Position numbers and translations under genes: made by a program. Under the pieces are notes generated by a model, which did no database searches, was not told where the DNA came from, and was given only the letters and a program-made list of their open reading frames with translations. Shown here one piece after another: positions 44,588 to 52,354 of a stretch of DNA of 64,000 nt; the first letter of the stretch is position 1; every line of letters starts with the position of its first letter. Source of the stretch: Hamadaea flava (GTDB lineage: Bacteria > Actinomycetota > Actinomycetes > Mycobacteriales > Micromonosporaceae); the NCBI RefSeq assembly GCF_024172085.1, contig NZ_JAMZDZ010000001.1, positions 744,001 through 808,000 on the forward strand, read 5' to 3'.

Positions 44588-46984
44588 GTGTCAAGGGCTC
44601 CCAGCCGCCAGAACGTCCGGTATCAGCCGCCGCTGGACGGCGTACGCGCGCTGGCGGTGCTGGCCGTGCTGCTGTTTCACGCCGGCGTCCGTCAGTTGCC
44701 GGGCGGGTTCCTCGGCGTCGATGCGTTCTTCGTCCTGTCCGGCTTCTTGATCACCTCTCTGCTGCTGGGCGAGCTGCGGCGTACGGGCAGGATCGCACTG
44801 GGCGAGTTCTGGTTGCGGCGGGCTCGGCGGCTGCTGCCGGCGCTGCTCGCGGTGCTCGTCGTGGTGGCTCTGCTCGCCCGGACGCTCGCCGGTGGCGAGG
44901 AGTTGACCCTGGTACGCGGTGACGCGCTCGCCACGTTGGCGTACGTGGCGAACTGGCGGATGATCTATCGCGGGACGGATTATTTCGCGCAGAACGCAGC
45001 GCCGTCTCCGCTTCAGCACACCTGGTCGCTCGGCATCGAGGAGCAGTTCTACCTGTGCTGGCCGGTGATCGTGATCGCCGTGATCGTGTTCGCGCCGCGC
45101 CTCATGCGCCGAGCGCGACCATACTTGGCCCGCCCACCACACACCCGTTGGATGCACCGAGCGCAGAAACGCTGGCCGCGCCCAACACCCACAGGCCCGG
45201 AGCGCCCAACGCAGCCACGCCCGGCGAGCCGCGCACAGCAACGCTGGGCGCGCCAACCATCCACACGCTTGGCGCGTCCGAACCAGCCTCGCATGGTGAG
45301 TCGAACACAGAAACGCTGGGCGCATCCGACACACGCACGCCTGGCGCGACCGGCACAGCCACGCGTGGCTCGTCGAACGCAGACTCGCTGGACGCGCCCA
45401 GCACACACACGCTGGGCGCGCACGACACTGCCGGGCCCAGCCCAAGAAGAAGCAGAGCCGCGCCAGGCGCGCCTAACCCAGCGGTTCGGAAGAGGCATCC
45501 TGCTGGCCCTGGTTCTGGCGGGAGCACTCGCGTCGGCGATCGCGGCAGCGTTGCTCTATCGCGACGGGGACGTCGGCCGGGCGTACTTCGGGACGGACAC
45601 CCGGGCGCAAGCCCTGCTCATCGGCTGTGCGCTGGCGCTCGTGCTGAGGGCTCGGGGACCAAGCGCCGGACCACGGATTCAGTGGGTCTCCGGTGTCGCC
45701 GCCGCGCTGGGGCTCGTGATCACCGGGTTCCTGTGGGCGTACGGCGACGGAACACAAGCCTGGCTGTATCGGGGCGGGCTGACGCTCGGGGCGATCGGGG
45801 TCGCCGCCGTGTTGTGGCACGTCAGCGTCGTTCCAGCCGGAACGCTGAGCCGGGTTCTCTCGGTCGCGCCGCTGGTGATGATCGGCCAGATCTCCTACGG
45901 GCTGTATCTGTGGCACTGGCCCCTGTTCCAACTGCTCGACGCCGACCGCACCGGCCTGACCGGCACACGGTTGATCATGCTTCGACTGGCCGTCGTACTG
46001 GTCGTCGCCACCGCGTCTTACTGGCTGATCGAACGGCCGGTGCGGCGCGGCGTACGCAGGCCGGCCTGGTTCGTGGGCCGCCGAGCGGCGATGGCGAGTG
46101 CACTGGCCGTCACGGTGTTGGTCGCCGGCACGGTCGCGGCGGTGGTGTCGGGGACCCGTCCAGCCACGGTGACCGCAGCCGCGCCGGTCGTGGTTTTTCC
46201 GAGCGGCGCACCCTCGGCAGGCGCGTCGGCGACGCACGGGCCGATGACCCGGGCCGGTCGCAAGCCCGGCGGGCAGCCACGCATCACGATTCTGGGTGAC
46301 TCGGTCGCCTGGACGGTCGGCACGTACCTGCCCGAGCATCCGGGTCTGACGGTCACCACTCGGGCGATTCAAGGATGTGGCATCGCGCTGCTGCCGGACA
46401 TCCTGACACAGGGCTCGCCGCACACGAACTATCCCAACTGTGAACATTGGCCGGATCGGTGGCGGTCGGCGATCCGGATCGACGATCCCGACGTCGCGGT
46501 GATCTTGCTGAACCGCTGGGAGCTGATGGATCGGCGAATCCAGGGCGGCTACCAGCACGTCGGTCAGCCCGCGTTCGACGCGTACTTGAGCGGGCAGTTG
46601 ACCCAGGGCATCGGCATCGCCAAGTCGCGCGGCGCTCAGATCGTGCTGCTCACGGCGTCGTACACCCGGCGCAGCGAACGCCCGGACGGCGGTTTGTATC
46701 CGGAGGACGAGCCGATCCGGGTGGACGCGTGGAACCACCTGCTCCAGGCCACGGCACTGCGATTTCCCGGCCAGGTCAGCGTGCTGGACCTCAACGCCGT
46801 CACCTGCCCCGGCGGCCGGTTCGCCTGGGATGTCGACGGGCTGCGCATCCGTAGCGACGGACTGCATTTCACCCCGCCCGGCGTACAACAGGTGATCGCA
46901 CCGTGGCTGCTCCCGCAGGTGGCGCGCATCGCGGTGACCGGGCCGCCCGCGCCGCAGGGCCGAGCCACCGCGCGGCCGGACTGA
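44588..46984 (+). CDS. OafA/YrhL-type acyltransferase with SGNH domain and Arg-rich repeat insert
   Basis: 798 residues; GTG 44588 precedes the first domain directly (further upstream lies the tRNA). The membrane acyltransferase-3 domain starts with PPLDGVRALAVLAVLLFHAG, then FVLSGFLI, WSLGIEEQFYL and further helices. Between two helices (about residues 175-300) lies an Arg/Pro/Thr-rich insert of degenerate tandem repeats. The C-terminal periplasmic SGNH domain has GDSVAWTVG and DGLHFTPPGVQQV. The protein transfers acyl groups to cell-surface or secreted glycans. Signal: membrane-anchored. It is read towards the MerR gene 45 bp ahead. Confidence 0.9.
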   Translation: MSRAPSRQNVRYQPPLDGVRALAVLAVLLFHAGVRQLPGGFLGVDAFFVLSGFLITSLLLGELRRTGRIALGEFWLRRARRLLPALLAVLVVVALLARTLAGGEELTLVRGDALATLAYVANWRMIYRGTDYFAQNAAPSPLQHTWSLGIEEQFYLCWPVIVIAVIVFAPRLMRRARPYLARPPHTRWMHRAQKRWPRPTPTGPERPTQPRPASRAQQRWARQPSTRLARPNQPRMVSRTQKRWAHPTHARLARPAQPRVARRTQTRWTRPAHTRWARTTLPGPAQEEAEPRQARLTQRFGRGILLALVLAGALASAIAAALLYRDGDVGRAYFGTDTRAQALLIGCALALVLRARGPSAGPRIQWVSGVAAALGLVITGFLWAYGDGTQAWLYRGGLTLGAIGVAAVLWHVSVVPAGTLSRVLSVAPLVMIGQISYGLYLWHWPLFQLLDADRTGLTGTRLIMLRLAVVLVVATASYWLIERPVRRGVRRPAWFVGRRAAMASALAVTVLVAGTVAAVVSGTRPATVTAAAPVVVFPSGAPSAGASATHGPMTRAGRKPGGQPRITILGDSVAWTVGTYLPEHPGLTVTTRAIQGCGIALLPDILTQGSPHTNYPNCEHWPDRWRSAIRIDDPDVAVILLNRWELMDRRIQGGYQHVGQPAFDAYLSGQLTQGIGIAKSRGAQIVLLTASYTRRSERPDGGLYPEDEPIRVDAWNHLLQATALRFPGQVSVLDLNAVTCPGGRFAWDVDGLRIRSDGLHFTPPGVQQVIAPWLLPQVARIAVTGPPAPQGRATARPD

Positions 46985-46992
46985 ACCGCGCC

Positions 46993-47030
46993 TTGACCTT
47001 CCTGCAGCAGGAAGGTCTACCGTCGCGTCA
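46993..47030 (+). promoter_or_regulatory. MerR-type promoter with dyad, leaderless
   Basis: TTGACC (46993-46998) and TACCGT (47018-47023) are separated by 19 bp, the long spacer typical of MerR-activated promoters. The dyad GACCTTCCTGC / GCAGGAAGGTC (46995-47005, 47007-47017) lies exactly between them. The predicted transcription start coincides with the ATG at 47030, so the mRNA would be leaderless and autoregulated. Confidence 0.8.
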
Positions 47031-47836
47031 TGCGGCTGCTGACGATCGGGCAGGCGGCGCGCCTGGCCGGCGTGACCGCCATGGCGCTGCGGCACTACGA
47101 CGCCATCGGGCTGCTGCGGCCCGCGGTGGTCGATCCCGCGACCGGCTATCGCCGGTACGAGCAGGATCAGGTGGACCAGGCCCGCCGGATCCGCCAGCTC
47201 CGCGCGCTCGACCTTCCGTTAGATGTTGTACGCCGACTGCTCGAGTCCGACCTCGACACCGTCCGGGAAGCACTCCGGCAACACCGCACACGGGTGGATG
47301 CACGGATCACCCGCCTGCGCGGCGTACTGCACGCGATTGATCATGCTCTGACCGATGACGGAGAACCGACGATGACGACCCCCGAATACGCCGACGAGGC
47401 CGACCAGCACCGGCACTTCGCCAAGACGCTGTTCAACGAGGTGTGGCGGTTGATGGAAAAGGAGGACCGCTCCCCCGCCGACGACGCTTGGATGATTCAC
47501 ATGGCGCACGCGTCTGCCTACCACTGGCTCGAGGTCGGTACGCCGGAGAACGTCGCGCGCAGCCACTGGCAGTGTTCCCGCGTCTACACCGTCGTCGGGC
47601 GGGCCGAGCCGGCGCTGTATCACGCCCATCTCGTGCTGGAGACCTGTCGCGCCAACGGCATCGGGGACTGGGACTTGGCCTTCGCTTACGAGGCACTGAG
47701 TCGTGCGTACACGTTGGCTGGCGAGAAGGAGCAGGCGCGGAGCTGGCTGGAGCGCGCGCGGCTGGCCGCCGACGAGATCGCGGCCGACGACGACCGCGAG
47801 CTGTTGCTCGCGGACCTGGCGACGATCTTGGTGTAG
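47030..47836 (+). CDS. MerR-family regulator with C-terminal TPR-like domain
   Basis: 268 residues. MerR HTH: LLTIGQAARLAGVTAMALRHYDAIGLLRPAVVDPATGYRRYEQDQVDQARRIRQLRALDLPLDVVRRLL, then a dimerisation coiled coil to about 110. The remaining about 150 residues are helical and TPR-like (NEVWRLMEKEDRSPADDAWMIHMAHASAYHWLEVG, RVYTVVGRAEPALYHAHLVLETC, AFAYEALSRAYTLAGEKEQARSWLERARLAADE). The effector is unknown. It is likely autoregulated by the dyad promoter directly upstream, which gives a leaderless mRNA. Confidence 0.9.
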   Translation: MRLLTIGQAARLAGVTAMALRHYDAIGLLRPAVVDPATGYRRYEQDQVDQARRIRQLRALDLPLDVVRRLLESDLDTVREALRQHRTRVDARITRLRGVLHAIDHALTDDGEPTMTTPEYADEADQHRHFAKTLFNEVWRLMEKEDRSPADDAWMIHMAHASAYHWLEVGTPENVARSHWQCSRVYTVVGRAEPALYHAHLVLETCRANGIGDWDLAFAYEALSRAYTLAGEKEQARSWLERARLAADEIAADDDRELLLADLATILV

Positions 47837-47872
47837 CCGAAACGGGGCTGCTTGACCGCCGGGCTGGGCCAT

Positions 47873-48838
47873 ATGATCTCCGCCGTGATCACGACCGCCC
47901 TGGCTCGGCTGATGCCGCTGAAGACCGATCCCGTGGACCAGTACCCTCAGCTGGTCCCGCTGCAGAAGGCCGTGAAGGCGGCCGACTGGACCGGCGTCGC
48001 CTCCTATTTCGCCGGCTTGCCCGCACGGTCGGATAAGACGCAGGCAGTCAGCCTCGTGTCGGCGACCGCGGGGGCGGAGAAGTTCCTGCAGCGTGCGGTC
48101 GACACCGAACGCGATTCGGCGCTGGCCCGGACGCTGCTCGGTGCCCGTTTCATCGACATCGGCTGGAAGGCCCGTAGCGCCGTCTACGCCATGCATGTCA
48201 AGCAGGCGCAGTGGCAGATCTTCTTCGACTACCTGCAGCGGGCGGAGCGGCTGCTCGCCGACGCGACGGCGATCGACCCCACCGAAGCGGCGGCCTGGAC
48301 TCAGCGCATCGTGACGGCCCGCGGTCTGAGCCTCGGCATCGACGAGGCGCGGCGGCGGTATGAGAAGGCCGCCGAGCACTCCGACGCCCCGTACACCGCG
48401 CAGCGGCAGCTCATTCAGAACCTGTGCCCGAAGTGGGGTGGCTCGACCGCCGAACTGCACACGTTCGCCGGTGAATGCCTGGCGTCGGGCAAGCCGGGGA
48501 CGCTGGCCGGGGCCATCGTGGCCGACGCCCACGTGGAGCATGCGATCACCAACGAGTACGTCCGGGATGCTGTGCTGTACCTCGGCAAGCCCGATGTCGT
48601 GAAATCGGTGACCGCGGCCGCTGCGCAGACCGTGCTGCACCCGGATTTCCAGCCGGGCTTCGGCTCGGTGGGCGCACATTCGGTTTTCGCCTTCGCCTTG
48701 CACACCGGCGGCAGCCGGCACGCGGAGCCGCATTTCGCCGCGCTCGGCAACCGTGCCGGTTCCTACCCGTGGGACATGCTGCACCAGGATTGGAAGAAGG
48801 CGTTCCGGCAGGCGTCGCGATCGGCGCGGTCCTGGTGA
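47873..48838 (+). CDS. Hypothetical helical protein coupled to M16-like peptidase
   Basis: About 321 residues from ATG 47873 (TTG 47852 and GTG 47885 are alternatives). A helical tetratricopeptide-like protein: VPLQKAVKAADWTGVASYFAGLP, SLVSATAGAEKFLQRAVDTERDSALARTLLGARFIDIGWKAR, FDYLQRAERLLADATAIDPTEAAAWTQRIVTARGLSLGIDEARRRY, LGNRAGSYPWDMLHQDW. No family of known function recognised. Its stop overlaps the start of the peptidase-like gene (GTGA), so they are translationally coupled and probably work together. Confidence 0.78.
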   Translation: MISAVITTALARLMPLKTDPVDQYPQLVPLQKAVKAADWTGVASYFAGLPARSDKTQAVSLVSATAGAEKFLQRAVDTERDSALARTLLGARFIDIGWKARSAVYAMHVKQAQWQIFFDYLQRAERLLADATAIDPTEAAAWTQRIVTARGLSLGIDEARRRYEKAAEHSDAPYTAQRQLIQNLCPKWGGSTAELHTFAGECLASGKPGTLAGAIVADAHVEHAITNEYVRDAVLYLGKPDVVKSVTAAAAQTVLHPDFQPGFGSVGAHSVFAFALHTGGSRHAEPHFAALGNRAGSYPWDMLHQDWKKAFRQASRSARSW

Positions 48839-50526
48839 ACACGACGCGCGTGCTTGAGGTTGACGGAGTGCCGGTGCTGCTCGCGCCGACGCCTGGTCCG
48901 ATGCGGGCCGGTTTGGTCTTCCGAGTGGGCCGGGCCGATGAGACGCTGGCAACGGCCGGCGTGACGCACCTGGTGGAGCATCTGGCGCTGCACCGGCTGG
49001 GGGTGACCGACTTTCACTACAACGGGATGACGGGCACGACCGCGACCCAGTTCGTCACCCAGGGCACGTCGGAGTCCGTGGCACGGTTCCTGACCGGGGT
49101 GTGCGCGAACCTGCGGGACCTGCCGTTGGATCGGCTCGCCACGGAGAAGAACCTGATCCGCACCGAGGCCGCTGGCCGCCCCGACGGAGTCAACGAGCAC
49201 ATGCCGCTGTGGCGTCACGGCGCTCGCGACTACGGCCTGGTCAGCTTCCCGGAATGGGGCATGCACACCCTGACGGCCGAGCAGGTCACCGCGTCGGTCC
49301 GGGAGCGTTTCACCCGGCAGAACGCGGTCTTGTGGATCGCCGGTGCGCAGATTCCCGATGGTCTGCGCCTCGATCTGCGCGACGGCCGCCGATGGGAGCT
49401 GCCGGAGCCGTCTTCGGCGTTGCCGGTGACACCTGCGGTCTTCAACGGCGTTCCGGACCGCATCGTGATGGAAGCGCCTGTTCCGCGTACGCGCGCCGGG
49501 GCGGCGTATGCCCGGCTGTTGGAGCGTGCGCTGTTCCGTGAGCTACGGCAGGAACGTGGTCTGTCGTACACGGCCGCCGCCGCGTATCACACCGACGGGC
49601 GCCCGCAGGCCCTCGTCACAGCGGTCGCCGACGTCCAAACTGGGCGCGGGGACGCAACTGTCGAAGTGTTCCTCGCCCAGGTAAGCGCTCTGGCGACGAA
49701 CGTGGTGGACGACGCCGAGCTGGAGACCGTCCGCGCGTTGGAACTGGACGGGCTCCGCGATCCGGAGGTCGAGGGCCGGCTGCTGGCCCGGCGGTCGGTC
49801 GATCTGCTCACCGGTTTCGCGTGGCCGAGCACAGCGGAGATGGTCGAAACCTTCGAGAAGCTGACCGCCGCCGACATCGTCGAAGTGGCGGCCGCCGCGA
49901 GCCAAGCCGCGCTGCTCATGCTGCCTGCCGGCACCCGGCGGACGCCCCCGGGATTCGAGCAGGCGCCGACCTTCTCCCGGTTCGCCGTCGACGGCACACG
50001 ATACCGATCCCGGGTCGACCGCGACGTCGTCCTGGTGCTCGGCTCGGACGGCGCAAGCGTCGTCACCGCCGACGGCCCTGCCACAGTGCTCTACGACGAC
50101 AGCGCCGTGCTGTTGCGCTGGCCCGATGGCGGACGGCGGCTGATCGGCGGAGACGGCATCACCGTGGCGATCGAGCCCGCGTATTACCCGGTCGGCGACG
50201 ACGCGCTGGCCGGTCTCGACGCCGCAGTTGGCCCGGCGAAATACGTCGACCTGCCCGAACGGGATACGCCCGTCGTTCCCGCAGCGTCGCGGATCGGCGC
50301 CTGGCGGATCCGCCTGCGCCGGTTCACGCTGCCGTGGCGGGCGCGCCTCGATCGCTTCGCGACCCTCCGGGGTGGCCGCAAGAACGTCCTCATCACCACG
50401 GCCATGGGAGTCGTCGCGGTCGGGCTGATTCTCGCCGCGACCCTCGGCGCACGCGGACTGGCATGCCCCGCCGTCATCTGGACCGGCACGTTCATCTGGC
50501 GATGGAACCGCACGATGCGCCGCTGA
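48835..50526 (+). CDS. M16-family (insulinase-like) peptidase with C-terminal membrane segment
   Basis: 563 residues from GTG 48835. The inverted zinc motif HLVEH (45-49) and a downstream EKNLIRTE (104-111) keep the M16 ligands; QERGLSYTAAAAYHTDG and GDATVEVFLAQV fit the second lobe. The C-terminal part has a beta-rich stretch (VLVLGSDGASVVTADGPATVLYDDSAVLLRW) and a hydrophobic hairpin (VLITTAMGVVAVGLILAATLGA, CPAVIWTGTFIW), so it is probably membrane-bound. Substrate unknown. Translationally coupled to the helical protein before it. One-domain M16 proteins often act as pairs; the partner here is not M16. Confidence 0.82.
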   Translation: MNTTRVLEVDGVPVLLAPTPGPMRAGLVFRVGRADETLATAGVTHLVEHLALHRLGVTDFHYNGMTGTTATQFVTQGTSESVARFLTGVCANLRDLPLDRLATEKNLIRTEAAGRPDGVNEHMPLWRHGARDYGLVSFPEWGMHTLTAEQVTASVRERFTRQNAVLWIAGAQIPDGLRLDLRDGRRWELPEPSSALPVTPAVFNGVPDRIVMEAPVPRTRAGAAYARLLERALFRELRQERGLSYTAAAAYHTDGRPQALVTAVADVQTGRGDATVEVFLAQVSALATNVVDDAELETVRALELDGLRDPEVEGRLLARRSVDLLTGFAWPSTAEMVETFEKLTAADIVEVAAAASQAALLMLPAGTRRTPPGFEQAPTFSRFAVDGTRYRSRVDRDVVLVLGSDGASVVTADGPATVLYDDSAVLLRWPDGGRRLIGGDGITVAIEPAYYPVGDDALAGLDAAVGPAKYVDLPERDTPVVPAASRIGAWRIRLRRFTLPWRARLDRFATLRGGRKNVLITTAMGVVAVGLILAATLGARGLACPAVIWTGTFIWRWNRTMRR

Positions 50527-50598
50527 GCACGGTGGCCCAGCCAGGCGACCCGCGATTGGATCACCCCATGTGGCCGGCCGGACCGATACGGTCGGGGC

Positions 50599-51114
50599 AT
50601 GTCTTATCCACCTCAGCAATACACCGCCGAGGCTCCCGCCGTCAGCGCCACCTTGCGCAGCGGCGACGCGCCCGTCGACCTGACGATCGGAGCGCGGTCG
50701 AAGGTCAGTTACCTCGCGACCGGCGAGACCACGAACGGCATGTTCGGGCTCTACCGCTGGGACCTGCAGGCGGTGCCGCCGCCGGACAGCCTGCCGGGTG
50801 GGCATTTCCATCGGACGATGGCGGAGTCGTTCTACATCCTGAGCGGCACGGTGGCGCTCGGCGACGGGGAGAAGTGGGTCGATGCGTCGCCGGGTGACTA
50901 CCTGTATGTGCCGCCGGGTGGCATCCACTCGTTCGCCAACACCTCGGGCGAGCCGGCGTCGATGCTGATCCTGTTCGCACCCGGTGGACCGCGCGAGGCC
51001 TACTTCGAGGAGCTGGCCGACATCACGGCGAAGGGCCGGGAGCTGACCCACGACGAGTGGGTGGAGCTGTGGGCGCGGCACGACCAGTACGAGGCGACGA
51101 TCACGACAGGTTGA
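50599..51114 (+). CDS. Cupin-domain protein
   Basis: 171 residues. Cupin motif 1 (GGHFHRTMAESFYILSGTVALGDGEKWVDA) and motif 2 (GDYLYVPPGGIHSFANTSGEPASMLILFAPGG) are both complete, giving metal ligands His, His, Glu and His. It may be a dioxygenase, isomerase or non-catalytic binder. The last residues overlap the stop of the convergent anti-sigma factor by 14 bp. Confidence 0.9.
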   Translation: MSYPPQQYTAEAPAVSATLRSGDAPVDLTIGARSKVSYLATGETTNGMFGLYRWDLQAVPPPDSLPGGHFHRTMAESFYILSGTVALGDGEKWVDASPGDYLYVPPGGIHSFANTSGEPASMLILFAPGGPREAYFEELADITAKGRELTHDEWVELWARHDQYEATITTG

Positions 51115-51844
51115 CGGTCGCCAGCGGGGCCATCGTGGGGGCGGGTGAGCCGCCGACAGGTTCGCGGGTGATGCCGAACGCGGTGGATCCCGGCTGCCAG
51201 TCGAAGGCCAGCGTCCCGCCCTCGATGCCCACCGGCAGGATGGCGGCCGAGGTCGGCGTGCCGTTGGTGAAGACCCACATCTGGTAGGTCTGGCCGGCGG
51301 GCGGCTGGCGCAGCCCGGCGAGCATGGCGACCCCGCCGTGCTCGGAGGCCGACACGGCGGCCGCGATCCGGCCGCCGTCGGGCATGTCGGCGCCCTTCAT
51401 GACGACGTCGCGGGCGTTCATCACGGCGTAGATGCGGTCGCGTTCGGACTTCAGCGTCTGGACCTGGTTCTGCTGGGCTGACAGCTGGTGGTTCAGCACC
51501 GCGTACAGGCCGCCGACGGCCAGCACGGCCGTGGCGGCGATGGCCAGGGCGGCACGCCGCCACCGTTCGGCGCTCTTGAGCGGCGGGATGCGGACGACGA
51601 TCGGGGCCTGTCGTTGGCGGGGCAGCTGCGGCGTTTGCTTGATCGCGGTCAGGACGTCGGCTCGCATGCTCGCCGGCGGCGCCTCGTAGGGCTCACCCAG
51701 GTTCGCTGCGACCTCGTGGAACCCGGCTACCTCGGTCCGGCACGGCTCGCACTCGTCCAGATGACGCGAGAACGCCGTACGCTCGGCATCGTCCAGGGCG
51801 TCTAATGCATACGCCCCGGAGAGTGCGTGCAGGTCCGCGGTCAT
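51101..51844 (-). CDS. RskA-type anti-sigma factor (no sigma gene beside it)
   Basis: 247 residues. Zinc-binding anti-sigma (ZAS) motif His28-x3-Cys32-x2-Cys35 (HLDECEPCRTEV), one membrane helix (RRAALAIAATAVLAVGGLYAVL, about 96-117), a coiled linker (AQQNQVQTLKSERDRI) and an extracellular RskA domain ending LATVNLS. In the usual SigK/RskA arrangement an ECF sigma factor sits directly upstream; here a divergent GNAT gene sits there instead. So its sigma partner must be elsewhere. Regulated proteolysis is the expected way to release the sigma factor. Confidence 0.88.
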   Translation of the reverse strand: MTADLHALSGAYALDALDDAERTAFSRHLDECEPCRTEVAGFHEVAANLGEPYEAPPASMRADVLTAIKQTPQLPRQRQAPIVVRIPPLKSAERWRRAALAIAATAVLAVGGLYAVLNHQLSAQQNQVQTLKSERDRIYAVMNARDVVMKGADMPDGGRIAAAVSASEHGGVAMLAGLRQPPAGQTYQMWVFTNGTPTSAAILPVGIEGGTLAFDWQPGSTAFGITREPVGGSPAPTMAPLATVNLS

Positions 51845-51876
51845 TGAAGACGATGATACGCCTTAGGATTGTGATC

Positions 51877-52308
51877 ATGGGAGACTGGACGCTGCGGCCA
51901 GCGACGGCAGCCGACGTGGACGCCGTCGCCGAGTTGCGGGCGGTGGTGATGCGACCGGACCTGGAACGGCTCGGCCGCTACGACGAGCACCGCGTCCGCC
52001 AGCGCCTGCGGGAGCGGTGGGTTCCCGAGGACAACCAGGTGATCGAGGTCGGCGGGGTCTTCGGCGGTAACGTGGCGCTTCGCCTTGACGAGGACGGCCA
52101 CTGGCTGGAGAACTTCTACCTCGACCCGTCCGTGCAGGGGCGCGGCGTCGGGTCGGCCGTGCTGGAACAGGTGCTGTCCGAGTGCGACTCACGTGTCCGG
52201 TTGCAGGTCCTTCAAGGCAGCCCGGCCCGGCGCCTCTACGAGCGGCACGGTTTCACCGCGTACGCCGAGGACGCGGTCGACGTGTGGATGGTCCGCCAGC
52301 CGCGCTGA
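51877..52308 (+). CDS. GNAT-family N-acetyltransferase
   Basis: 143 residues from ATG 51877 (AGGA 8 bases upstream; GTG 51871 is also possible). GNAT core: TLRPATAADVDAVAELR at the start, LDEDGHWLENFYLDPSVQGRGVGSAVLEQVL carrying the acetyl-CoA binding V/Q-x-x-G-x-G motif, and ARRLYERHGFTAY. The substrate is not predictable. It is divergent from the anti-sigma factor, only 32 bp apart. Confidence 0.92.
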   Translation: MGDWTLRPATAADVDAVAELRAVVMRPDLERLGRYDEHRVRQRLRERWVPEDNQVIEVGGVFGGNVALRLDEDGHWLENFYLDPSVQGRGVGSAVLEQVLSECDSRVRLQVLQGSPARRLYERHGFTAYAEDAVDVWMVRQPR

Positions 52309-52354
52309 GGGTGACCCGGCGCCGTTTGGACGACGCCGGGTCTGTTTCCGCCAC

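Noticed and set aside
45473-47095. 540-codon minus-strand frame
   Set aside because: Antisense to the SGNH/acyltransferase gene; His/Arg/Gln-rich composition typical of shadow frames.
47219-48952. 577-codon minus-strand frame
   Set aside because: Antisense to the MerR, helical-protein and peptidase genes. No RBS or domain.
49543-51081. 512-codon minus-strand frame
   Set aside because: Antisense to the M16 and cupin genes, which have intact active-site motifs.
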